From Anaerolineae bacterium (lineage in GTDB: Bacteria > Chloroflexota > Anaerolineae > Promineifilales > Promineifilaceae), in assembly GCA_020848035.1 (NCBI GenBank), contig JADLAX010000032.1, positions 1 through 64,000 of the forward strand: a stretch of 64,000 nt of DNA. The letters are read 5' to 3'. Position numbers and translations under genes: made by a program. The notes beneath the pieces were generated by a model. The model saw only the letters and a list, made by a program, of their open reading frames with translations. It was not told where the DNA came from and ran no database searches. Every line of letters starts with the position of its first letter. Position 1 is the first letter of the stretch. Of the stretch, positions 1-7,100 are shown piece after piece.

Positions 1-915
1 ACCGACGAAACAGAAAGCTTCAAAATCATGGACCGGGCCCTGGAGTTGGGCATCAACTTCTTCGATACGGCCGATGTCTACGGCTGGGGTGGTGAGCACG
101 GCGACACCGAGCAGATCATCGGGCGCTGGTTTGCCCAGGGCGGCGGCCGACGCGAGGCGACCGTGCTGGCGACCAAGGTGTTTAACCCGGTGCGGCGCGA
201 GGCCAATCTGCGGGAATACAACACCGACAACCGCGGCCTCTCCGCCTACAAAATTCGCAAGCACTGCGAAGGCAGCCTGAAGCGGCTGCAAACCGATTGG
301 ATCGACCTGTACCAGATGCACCACATCGACCGCGACTGTCCGTGGGACGAGACGTGGCAGGCTTTTGGCAGCCTGATCGACCAGGGCAAGGTGGTATACG
401 TGGGTTCCAGCAACTTTGCCGGGTGGGACATCGCCACGGCGTGCCAGGAAGCGTCCAAACGGGGCATGATGGGGCTGGTGAGCGAGCAAAGCATCTACCA
501 CCTGAACAACCGCATGGTGGAGCTGGAAGTGATCCCCGCCTGCCGCCATTATGGCCTGGGGCTGATCCCCTGGAGCCCGCTGGATGGCGGCCTGCTGGGC
601 GGCGCACTGGAGAAATTGGAAACGGGCCGCCGCAAGGGCGAGAACTTTGAGAAGCAGGTTGAGGCCAATCGGGACAAGCTGGAGAAGTACGAAGCGCTCT
701 GCCGCGAGATTGGCCATCCGCCAGGGGAAGTGGCCATCGCCTGGCTGCTGCACAACCCGATTGTGACCGCGCCGATCATTGGCCCGCGCACGCTGGAGCA
801 GCTGGACAGCACCGTGCGCGCCACGGAGATTGTGCTGGACGACGAGACGCTGCAAAAGCTGGATGCCATCTTCCCCGGCCCCGGCGGTGAAGCGCCGCAG
901 GCCTACGCCTGGTAA
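1..915 (+). CDS. Aldo/keto reductase (5'-partial)
   Basis: NAD(P)H-dependent aldo/keto reductase of the (beta/alpha)8 barrel type. The reading frame is open from base 1 and continues upstream of the window, so the in-frame ATG at 28 is internal, and 304 residues are visible. Active-site features are present in family order: D and Y in FFDTADVYG, K in LATKVFN and H in YQMHHID. The cofactor-binding strand IIGPRTLEQL lies near the C-terminus. The pattern fits the YghZ/potassium-channel beta-subunit-like branch. The substrate cannot be told. It ends shortly before a promoter-like segment that serves the next two genes, so it is probably a separate transcription unit. Confidence 0.93.
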   Translation, partial: TDETESFKIMDRALELGINFFDTADVYGWGGEHGDTEQIIGRWFAQGGGRREATVLATKVFNPVRREANLREYNTDNRGLSAYKIRKHCEGSLKRLQTDWIDLYQMHHIDRDCPWDETWQAFGSLIDQGKVVYVGSSNFAGWDIATACQEASKRGMMGLVSEQSIYHLNNRMVELEVIPACRHYGLGLIPWSPLDGGLLGGALEKLETGRRKGENFEKQVEANRDKLEKYEALCREIGHPPGEVAIAWLLHNPIVTAPIIGPRTLEQLDSTVRATEIVLDDETLQKLDAIFPGPGGEAPQAYAW

Positions 916-974
916 CAACCGATAGCCTGCCCGCCCGCAGGTGGCGTAAGCCTGCGGGCGTTTGAGTGCGGTGA

Positions 975-1003
975 TTGAGAGACGGCCGTTTTTGATTTAC
1001 AAT
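975..1003 (+). promoter_or_regulatory. Promoter of the toxin-antitoxin pair, ACGGCCGT in spacer
   Basis: TTGAGA at 975-980, a 17-nt spacer and TACAAT at 998-1003. The spacer contains ACGGCCGT. The 31 bases 973-1003 recur almost unchanged at 2891-2921. The downstream gene starts at 1056 with AAGGAAA before it. Confidence 0.55.
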
Positions 1004-1055
1004 ACTTTCGGCTGGCCAGACAATGCAAGTAATGAGGAACTAAGGAAATACAGAA

Positions 1056-1286
1056 ATGACCTCTACAGCAATTGTGACGATAACCAAAATGATGGAAACC
1101 TTGCCTGAATCTGTTCAAGAGCAGGCTGTTGAGCATTTGCGTGACTTTATTGCCGAAATGCAGGACGAAAGTGAATGGGACACTTTGTTTGAAAGGACAT
1201 CAGATCAGCTCGTCGCTGCTGCGCGGAAGGCAAAAGAAGAGATTGCTGCTGGTAAGGCAAAGCCAATGGATTATGATGAGTTATGA
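1056..1286 (+). CDS. Antitoxin of a ParE/RelE-type toxin-antitoxin module
   Basis: A 76-residue acidic, mostly helical protein. It begins with a short beta-prone segment (TAIVTITKMMETLPE) and continues as a long charged helix ending in KPMDYDEL. Small size, acidity and position immediately before a toxin gene (ATGA overlap at 1283-1286) identify it as the antitoxin; the sequence alone would not. It should bind and neutralise the toxin and, with it, repress the promoter at 975-1003. AAGGAAA lies upstream of the ATG at 1056. It resembles the short antitoxins paired with YoeB/RelE-like toxins, but I cannot name a subfamily. Confidence 0.8.
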   Translation: MTSTAIVTITKMMETLPESVQEQAVEHLRDFIAEMQDESEWDTLFERTSDQLVAAARKAKEEIAAGKAKPMDYDEL

Positions 1287-1546
1287 AATCGGCTACACTG
1301 CCATCTTTTTGGAAGGCCTATCGCTCGCTTGATGGAACTATCCGGCATAGAGCGAGAAAGGCTTACCATCTGTGGCGAGAAAATCCTTTTCACCCATCTC
1401 TCCGTTTCAAATGCATTAACTCTGAGGAGAATATCTGGTCAGTTCGAGTGACTTTAGGTTACCGTGCACTTGGTATTCTTGAAGATGATACCATCACATG
1501 GTTCTGGATTGGGAATCATGATGAGTACGAACGATTTTTCGCATGA
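1283..1546 (+). CDS. ParE/RelE-superfamily toxin
   Basis: An 87-residue basic protein with the RelE/ParE layout: an N-terminal helical pair (FWKAYRSLD, RARKAYHLWRENPFHPSLRFK), a central strand around IWSVRVTLGYRALG, and a final strand with IGNHDEYERFFA. The H-P-S-L-x-F-K and H-D-x-Y-E motifs are typical of RelE-like endoribonuclease or ParE-like toxins. Its ATG overlaps the antitoxin stop by four bases, indicating translational coupling. Whether it cleaves mRNA or targets gyrase cannot be decided from sequence. Confidence 0.85.
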   Translation: MKSATLPSFWKAYRSLDGTIRHRARKAYHLWRENPFHPSLRFKCINSEENIWSVRVTLGYRALGILEDDTITWFWIGNHDEYERFFA

Positions 1547-1835
1547 GTCCTGGCTCAATACCATGAATGAGAATCAGCAGATTGACGCCTGATGCGCTTG
1601 CAGATTTACCAGATTGCCATCCGCGTTTGACTGCGTTCCAGCGTCCTTTTACAAAGGAGAACACGTGCCAAAAATAACCCGAGAAAGTTTCAAAATGGGA
1701 TTGATTTTCACAGCCACGAACGTACTCTTTTCTGAATTTTGGGATTGGTTCACGTATGTTGCATTTCCCAACCGACCGCAGGAAATTTCAGCGCCTGCCT
1801 GATACTTTGTAGATGCGTTTCCACGTTCTTTTGGT

Positions 1836-2105
1836 ATGGCTGAAATCCGCTTTCTAATTTTCTTCCCCATTTTCATTTTAGGACCGGCATTGATTGTCAG
1901 TTGGTTGATCAATTGGCTGGGCGAAGAAACGCATACTGGTCCGGGGGCTGGTTGGCGTTGGATTCTGCTTGGTTTTTTGCTTAGCTTTTTAGAATTTTCG
2001 GACATCGTGCCAAATATCAGCTTGTTGGTCTGGGGGGTAGTGTTGGGGGGGTATTGGCTGCTGTTTCGTAAAGTAGGCTTAAATCGCCCACCTGCCGCAA
2101 TATGA
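1836..2105 (+). CDS. Small hypothetical membrane protein
   Basis: An 89-residue protein with three hydrophobic segments (about residues 4-24, 43-60 and 62-78) and a basic C-terminus. I do not recognise the family. Support for its reality is the ATGA overlap with the next gene at 2102 and the membrane-protein composition. Against it are the lack of a clear ribosome-binding site before 1836 and the AT-rich, poorly coding region just upstream. It may be a partner of the kinase-like protein that follows, or a decayed gene. Confidence 0.5.
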   Translation: MAEIRFLIFFPIFILGPALIVSWLINWLGEETHTGPGAGWRWILLGFLLSFLEFSDIVPNISLLVWGVVLGGYWLLFRKVGLNRPPAAI

Positions 2106-2896
2106 AAGAGCTCGGCTCTCCTATTGCCTACGGCCGTACCGCCGAAATCTACCCCTGGCCCAACAACCGGGTACTTAAGCTGTTTTTTGACTGGTTCCCC
2201 CGCGAAAGCATCCAGTATGAAGCGCGATTGGCCGAGGTGGTGCATGGCAGTGGCCTGCCGGTGCCTGCCGTGGGCGAGATGGTGACGGTCAACGGCCGTA
2301 CCGGTCTCATCTACGAGCGGGTGGTGGGGGCGGCTTTGTTTGAGGTGATGCCGAAACGGCCGTGGACCATTTTCCACTACGGCCGTCGCATGGCCGAACT
2401 GCACGCTGAGATGCACAGCAAAACGATCCCGCTGGAGATTCCTCGCCAGCGGCAGCGGCTGGTGGAGAAAATCGAGAGCGCCGCAGCGCTGCCCGATGCG
2501 CTGCGGGGGCGGATTTTAGCCGCTCTGGCCAAACTGCCTGATGGTGACCAGCTGTGCCACGGTGATTTTCACCCGGCCAATGTGATGGCCACGCTATACG
2601 GGGAAGTGATCATCGACTGGATCGACGCCACGCGGGGCAATCCGCTGGCCGACCTGGCCCGCTCGTCGATCATTGCCCTGGGGGTGGCCAGCACTGCCCA
2701 AACGACCGGCACCCTCGACAAGCTGTTTGTGCGGCTGTTCCACGCCATTTACCTGCGCCGTTATTTGGCGCTACGGCCAGAAGGGAAGGTGGAATACGGC
2801 CGTTGGCTGCCCATCGTCGCCGCCGCCCGGCTGAGTGAAAATATCCCCGAACTGGAGCAGTGGCTGCTGGCTCAGGCGGAGAAGGTGGTGGATTGA
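2102..2896 (+). CDS. Aminoglycoside phosphotransferase-family kinase
   Basis: A 264-residue protein kinase-like phosphotransferase (APH/choline kinase fold). Visible motifs are an N-terminal lobe with KLFFDWFPRESIQYEARL (nucleotide-binding Lys and Glu), the Brenner motif CHGDFHPANVM near residue 158 with the catalytic Asp, and the metal-binding IDWIDATRGNPLADLARS near 175. These residues are intact, so it should be an active small-molecule kinase. Family members phosphorylate antibiotics, sugars, choline or amino acids; nothing here shows an antibiotic substrate. The start overlaps the stop of the preceding small membrane gene. Two copies of the ACGGCCGT octamer lie in its first third. Confidence 0.85.
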   Translation: MKELGSPIAYGRTAEIYPWPNNRVLKLFFDWFPRESIQYEARLAEVVHGSGLPVPAVGEMVTVNGRTGLIYERVVGAALFEVMPKRPWTIFHYGRRMAELHAEMHSKTIPLEIPRQRQRLVEKIESAAALPDALRGRILAALAKLPDGDQLCHGDFHPANVMATLYGEVIIDWIDATRGNPLADLARSSIIALGVASTAQTTGTLDKLFVRLFHAIYLRRYLALRPEGKVEYGRWLPIVAAARLSENIPELEQWLLAQAEKVVD

Positions 2897-2921
2897 GAGA
2901 CGGCCGTTTTTCGTTTACAAT
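2893..2921 (+). promoter_or_regulatory. Promoter, near-duplicate of the one at 975
   Basis: TTGAGA at 2893-2898, a 17-nt spacer containing ACGGCCGT, then TACAAT at 2916-2921. Only two of 31 positions differ from 973-1003. It overlaps the stop codon of the phosphotransferase gene and lies about 65 bases before the next start. Confidence 0.55.
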
Positions 2922-2987
2922 GTCCCCATCTTGTCCGTTTTGTACCGGAACAGTCGCCCGGTACACCAGCGAAAAAGGCCAGTTGCC

Positions 2988-3524
2988 ATGTCTAAACCCG
3001 CCGCCAGGAAAAAAGCCAACCTGCTCGAACCAATCAACAGTCGCGCCGTGGCGCTGGAAGTCATCAAGCAAAGCGCCATCGCTTTTTTTGTGGTGGGCAT
3101 CATTCAAGGCGTAGTCGGCATCTTTTTATGGCCGACGATGCTGTTTGATGCGGTTTTATACGTGGTGCTGGGGCTGGCGCTGCTGTATTTGCGCAGCCGG
3201 ATTGTGGCGCTGCTGCTGCTGTTGTTGTCTGGTGCGGCGCTGGTGATGACGGTGCTGAATTCAGCCGGGATTACGGTGGGCGGCAGCAACGTGTTTGTCG
3301 CCCTGGTGGTGTGCGGCGCGGCGCTGCGGGCGGTCGAGGCGACGTTTAAGCTGCACGGCCGTTTCGCCCATGAACCGGATGAAGCACACCTGGACCAACT
3401 GGCACCCACCACCGAACCGGCCCAGACCAAAACCGGCCTCACCCCGCTGGAATGGGCATTGGTTGGCCTGGCGCTGCTGCTGGTGATGGTGTTGCTGCTG
3501 GTGGTTTTGTTGGTGTTGGGGTAG
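2988..3524 (+). CDS. Hypothetical membrane protein
   Basis: A 178-residue protein with a basic N-terminus (MSKPAARKKANLLEP) followed by four or five hydrophobic helices (about residues 28-50, 52-68, 70-88, 92-112), a soluble charged segment, and a final helix at about 152-176 made almost entirely of Leu/Val. I chose the ATG at 2988 because the frame upstream runs through the promoter-like region. No catalytic motif is visible and I do not recognise the family; DUF-type integral membrane proteins of this shape are common in Chloroflexota. Confidence 0.7.
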   Translation: MSKPAARKKANLLEPINSRAVALEVIKQSAIAFFVVGIIQGVVGIFLWPTMLFDAVLYVVLGLALLYLRSRIVALLLLLLSGAALVMTVLNSAGITVGGSNVFVALVVCGAALRAVEATFKLHGRFAHEPDEAHLDQLAPTTEPAQTKTGLTPLEWALVGLALLLVMVLLLVVLLVLG

Positions 3525-3592
3525 ACCGATCCCACCCAAAAATGTGCTAGAATGTGCCCGAAGTCAAAATCTCTCAAGTGAAGGAATGAACC

Positions 3593-3829
3593 ATGAGCGA
3601 TTCAGCGATTCGTGAGCAGCTGTATAAACAAATTGACAATTTGCCGGACGAACTAGTGGAGCAAATTGTTGATTTCACCCTGTTTGTTATGGCCCGGCGC
3701 AAAATCAAGCCGCTGTACGATGAGTGGAGCCACAGCCAACGGCAAGACTTCGCCCTCAGCCAGTTCTTCCGCGAAGAGGACGAAGTGACCTACACGCTTA
3801 ACGAAGCAAAAGAGGTTTACAAGCCCTGA
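3593..3829 (+). CDS. Small DUF2281-like protein, possible orphan antitoxin
   Basis: A 78-residue acidic protein. Its first half (KQIDNLPDELVEQIVDFTLFV) matches the helical pattern of DUF2281-type antitoxin-like proteins, in which a 'LPxEL...VxDFxxFL' helix is followed by a charged tail. GAAGGAATGAACC before the ATG at 3593 gives a ribosome-binding site. No toxin gene follows; the next gene is AT-rich and unlike any small toxin. It could be an orphan antitoxin or the remnant of a pair split by the insertion of the downstream gene. Confidence 0.65.
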   Translation: MSDSAIREQLYKQIDNLPDELVEQIVDFTLFVMARRKIKPLYDEWSHSQRQDFALSQFFREEDEVTYTLNEAKEVYKP

Positions 3830-3897
3830 AGCAGGCGATGTTGTTTAACCCGCGTTTCCCAAACCAACTTATAAACCAGACAAAGAAACAAAGAATA

Positions 3898-4812
3898 ATG
3901 GCAAGATCAAGAAAAGAAAAAGAGCGAAAAGTTATTGCTGAATTTCCTAATCGCAGGCCCTATGGAGCAAAATTGGCTCTACTATTGGAAAAGCAAACTT
4001 CTTTCAGGATTGATGGGGAATGCACATTTCTTGTATCTCCTGACATCCACCTGAGAATCAAGCCAAAACATTTCAAACAAGAAGGTGGTTATGGTTGGGA
4101 AGTAATTGTAGATGGATTTGCAACTGCAAGTGAAGCAGAACAAATGGGGTTGAAAGTTGCCTTGGGTTTATTATGGACTGCAATCCAAGGCCGATATTCG
4201 GCTAAGCTCATTTACCATACGCCACTTCCATGTGTTGTATATGACAGACAACAATCGAAGGGAGTAACTCTTTCTGGTGAAGCGACTCTTTCGGTCATAA
4301 GAGGGCCTGAGCGGCTTGTTTCTTCTTTAGATCAAGTTCTTTCGTCTCAAACCCCTGTAGATTCCCGTTTATTAGTTGCTGTTGAAATATTTGCTTCGGC
4401 CAAACTTGAATCAACAGAGCGGACAAAATTCGTTGGCCTTGTTTCAGCGTTAGAACCAATTGCAGTACAAAAAAGATATGATGATGAAAACCTGAATTCT
4501 CTGCTCAAAAATTTTATCGACGATTTAAACAATTCCGACCTGGATTCAACTATAAAATCCTCTCTAACTGGAAGAATTAATCAACTAAGGTTTGAATCAG
4601 TCTCAAGAGCGATAAAACGGTTAGTGGAAGAAACATTACCTGAGGATTCAGAGGCGGTAAGCATAGTGCAAGAGGCATACGATTTGAGAAGTAAAATCTT
4701 GCATGATGGTTCAACAGATGCAGATCTCCAAGAAAAGTCTCGTGATGTTGAAGAAATTGTCAGGAAAATTTTAGAAACTAAGATTAAAACGGAAATGGGG
4801 ATCGTTTCTTAA
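3898..4812 (+). CDS. AT-rich hypothetical protein with C-terminal HEPN-like motif
   Basis: About 304 residues from the ATG at 3898; an in-frame ATG at 3838 would add 20 poorly conserved-looking residues. I do not recognise the N-terminal two thirds, which look globular with alternating strands and helices. The C-terminal helical region contains YDLRSKILH, with Arg264 and His269 in the R-x4-H spacing typical of HEPN nucleases and HEPN-like helical domains. Base composition is clearly more AT-rich than its neighbours and the gene lacks the ACGGCCGT octamer, which suggests recent transfer. HEPN proteins often act in defence or toxin systems; that role is inference only. Confidence 0.65.
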   Translation: MARSRKEKERKVIAEFPNRRPYGAKLALLLEKQTSFRIDGECTFLVSPDIHLRIKPKHFKQEGGYGWEVIVDGFATASEAEQMGLKVALGLLWTAIQGRYSAKLIYHTPLPCVVYDRQQSKGVTLSGEATLSVIRGPERLVSSLDQVLSSQTPVDSRLLVAVEIFASAKLESTERTKFVGLVSALEPIAVQKRYDDENLNSLLKNFIDDLNNSDLDSTIKSSLTGRINQLRFESVSRAIKRLVEETLPEDSEAVSIVQEAYDLRSKILHDGSTDADLQEKSRDVEEIVRKILETKIKTEMGIVS

Positions 4813-4854
4813 TTGTTTTATTCTAAGCTCATGAATAAAGAATCGTTTTAAGCG

Positions 4855-5367
4855 ATGTTGACGGGCGGCCACCCGAATTCGTTGGGGCGGACGGTGGAGG
4901 TGGTGGCGATTGTCCTGGCGGACCGCGACCGGCTGGGGGAGCTGTATGCCTGCTACCAAAGCGACGACGAGGTGGTGCGGCTGCGCACCTCCAACGCGCT
5001 TAAGCGCATCTCGCGGGAAAAACCGGAATGGCTGGTGCCGCTCCTCGACGGCTTCCTGACGGAAATTGCCGACCTGGACCAGGCGTCGGCGCAGTGGACG
5101 CTGGCGGATTTGTTTGAAACGCTGGCGCCGCTCATGACCCCCACCCAGCGCCAGCAGGCCGAAGCGGTGCTCAAGCGCAACCTGGCCCACCACCACGATT
5201 GGATTGTGCTCAACCAGACGATGAAAACGCTCGGCGACTGGGCCAAAGCGGACCCGGCGCTAAAACATTGGCTGGTGCCCCACCTGGAACGATTGAGCGG
5301 CGACGGCCGTAAATCCGTCGCCAAAACCGCAGCCAAAACCCTCAAGCAAGTGACGCGTGAAACGTGA
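4855..5367 (+). CDS. HEAT-repeat protein
   Basis: A 170-residue alpha-helical repeat protein. Helix pairs such as RLGELYACYQSDDEVVRLRT, EWLVPLLDGFLTEI and DWIVLNQTMKTLGDW follow the HEAT/armadillo pattern, so it is likely a protein-binding scaffold. No enzymatic motif is seen. The start is close to an in-frame stop (TAA at 4849-4851), and the sequence changes abruptly from AT-rich to GC-rich just before it. The protein may have lost a few N-terminal residues or its native promoter when the AT-rich segment upstream arrived. Its end overlaps the heptad hairpin at 5353-5402. Confidence 0.7.
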   Translation: MLTGGHPNSLGRTVEVVAIVLADRDRLGELYACYQSDDEVVRLRTSNALKRISREKPEWLVPLLDGFLTEIADLDQASAQWTLADLFETLAPLMTPTQRQQAEAVLKRNLAHHHDWIVLNQTMKTLGDWAKADPALKHWLVPHLERLSGDGRKSVAKTAAKTLKQVTRET

Positions 5368-5402
5368 AACGTGGTGATGGTTTCATCACGTTTCACGTTT
5401 CA
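5353..5402. repeat. Inverted heptad-repeat hairpin (GTGAAAC units)
   Basis: GTGAAAC units on the left arm and their complement on the right arm form a near-perfect hairpin between two convergent genes. It could act as a bidirectional terminator. The same architecture with other heptads occurs at 14081, 14920, 36050 and 62970. Confidence 0.75.
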
Positions 5403-5412
5403 CACCCAATTT

Positions 5413-6738
5413 CTAATCGGTTGTCGCGGGAACGGCCGTTCCCCACTCGCCAAATTCCGCCACCGACGCCTTCGCCTCCGGCATATTCACCTTGCCAATC
5501 AGCCCAATGGCCACCACAATCAGCCCCACTTCCAGCCCAAACGCCGTGCCGTAAGCCAGCATCACGTTCCCGCCCGACACCGACAGCAGGCCATCGACGA
5601 TGACGCCGCCCAGCAGGCTGGCCAGGGCCCGCCCTAGCTGGTGGGCCACGCCCCACACGCCAATCAGCAGACCGGCGCGCGCTTCCGTGGTGAACTCAAT
5701 CATCGACACCAGCAGGCTGGCGGCCGACAGCCCCGTGCCCAGCCCCAGCAGCACCACGGCCAGCCGCAGCAGGTTGGCGTTGCCCGTAAAGCCAATCGCC
5801 ACGATGAGCAAAAACATCACCGCCACCACGCCCAGCCCCACGCGGTAAACGCGCAGGTAGCCAAAGCGCTTGATCAGGTACAGGCCCGAGGCCAGCATGG
5901 CAATCAGCGTGCCCAGCCCCCAAAACGCCGTCAGTTGGGCGCTTTCCGAAACCGTCATGCCAAAGCGAACGGCCGCATACGGCTCCAGCAGCACGTCCTG
6001 AATTTGTGTACCCAGCAGCGTCAGCATCACCACCACAAAAAAGCGGCGCACCTGCGGATTGCCCAGCACGACGTGTTTCACAATCGTCGGGAAATCTTGC
6101 GAGCGGGCCGCCTGGCTGCCCCGGTCGGCTACGTCACGCGGTTCCTGGCGCGGTGCGGCAAATAGGGCAAACAGCAGGGCCATCACGCCAATGACGGCGA
6201 CCACGGTGGTGAGTCGCTCCGGCGAGTACGGCTGCAAGGTGGCGCCCACAATCCCGGCCCCGGCGATCAGGCCAATCATGTTGACCACTTCGTACAGCGT
6301 GGCGGCGCGGGAGCGCGGCGGCCTGGCCTCAAATTTGTCGGCCAGCAGCGCCTGGAAGGTGTTGCTGGTCAGATTTTTACCGACGCCGTACACAATCAGT
6401 CCCAGCAGCGTGACCAACGCGCCCAGACTGAACAGCGCTTCGGTACGCAAGACGAGGGCCACGGCCGCGGCCGCGCCCAAGCCTGCCAATCCTGCACCAA
6501 TGATGATGTACGGCTCCCGGCGCAGCCCGCGAATGGGGTAGGCGTCGGAGCGGTGCCCCAGCCAGACGCGCACCGGGGCCACCAGCAGCGGCACGGCCAA
6601 AAACAGCCCGGCCAGCGTTACCGGCAGGCCCAGCTCTACCACCATCACCCGGTTAATGACGCTGCCCGCCAAAATACTGATCAAAGTCAGGCTCAACGGC
6701 ACCGCCGCCAGCCGAATCAAGTTAAAATTTCGTTTCAT
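5413..6738 (-). CDS. PucC-family MFS transporter
   Basis: A 441-residue major-facilitator protein with about 12 hydrophobic helices. The segment APVRVWLGHRSDAYPIRGLR followed by REPYIIIGAGLAGLG, between helices 2 and 3, is the signature of the PucC/LhaA (BCH2) family. In phototrophs these proteins assist light-harvesting complex assembly, possibly by moving (bacterio)chlorophyll or other tetrapyrroles. No other photosynthesis gene is in the window, but hemY (protoporphyrinogen oxidase) lies upstream on the same strand, which supports a tetrapyrrole-related job. Non-phototrophic Chloroflexota also carry such genes. The actual substrate is unknown. Confidence 0.85.
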   Translation of the reverse strand: MKRNFNLIRLAAVPLSLTLISILAGSVINRVMVVELGLPVTLAGLFLAVPLLVAPVRVWLGHRSDAYPIRGLRREPYIIIGAGLAGLGAAAAVALVLRTEALFSLGALVTLLGLIVYGVGKNLTSNTFQALLADKFEARPPRSRAATLYEVVNMIGLIAGAGIVGATLQPYSPERLTTVVAVIGVMALLFALFAAPRQEPRDVADRGSQAARSQDFPTIVKHVVLGNPQVRRFFVVVMLTLLGTQIQDVLLEPYAAVRFGMTVSESAQLTAFWGLGTLIAMLASGLYLIKRFGYLRVYRVGLGVVAVMFLLIVAIGFTGNANLLRLAVVLLGLGTGLSAASLLVSMIEFTTEARAGLLIGVWGVAHQLGRALASLLGGVIVDGLLSVSGGNVMLAYGTAFGLEVGLIVVAIGLIGKVNMPEAKASVAEFGEWGTAVPATTD

Positions 6739-6757
6739 TGCCTGAATCTCTCCTTCG

Positions 6758-6943
6758 AAAATAGGCCGCGGATTGCGCGGATTAACGCGGATTAAATCTG
6801 TGAAAATCTGCGTTTATCTGTGTCCTTTTCATTCATGGTGGTCAACGATAGTTGGTGTCGTCTCCTCTGAAAATAGGACGCGGATTAACGCTGATAAACG
6901 CGGATAAAATCTGGTAAATCTGCTGATTTTCATTCATGGTGTT
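6758..6943. repeat. Two diverged direct copies of an intergenic repeat
   Basis: Copies at about 6758-6843 and 6869-6943 share an AAAATAGG start, several GCGGATTAA/TGATAAA units, AAATCTG segments and a common TTTTCATTCATGGTG end. They fill most of the 362-base gap between the PucC-like gene and hemY. Similar short GCGGATT/CACAGATT segments recur at 8750, 14018, 18860, 31650 and 56140. No gene is visible here. Confidence 0.65.
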
Positions 6944-7003
6944 GAGCATGCGCTCATGAAGTCTCCTCAAGAATTCGGATTTTCATGTATTTGCAATTTT
7001 GCT

Positions 7004-7092
7004 TGTCATTCCCGCCCCACGCCTTCGCGGGGGCAGGCTGCGGGAATCCATTCCGGAAATGAAGATGGATACCCGCCTTCGCGGGTATGACA
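7004..7092. repeat. Composite palindromic repeat, copy 1 of 3
   Basis: Begins TGTCATTCCCGCC and ends GCGGGTATGACA. It contains two hairpins: CCCGC(cttcgc)GCGGG-type stems joined by a spacer with a ATGGATACCCGCC segment. The same element is at 17899-17987 and, in the other arrangement, at 10328-10396. It lies just downstream of hemY on the minus strand and could terminate or stabilise its mRNA. Confidence 0.8.
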
Positions 7093-7100
7093 ATTCCTCA

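Noticed and set aside
1614..1802. 62-codon frame after the toxin gene
   Set aside because: No ribosome-binding site, no recognisable family and poor coding character; treated as non-coding. The 289 bases 1547-1835 hold no other gene that I can support.
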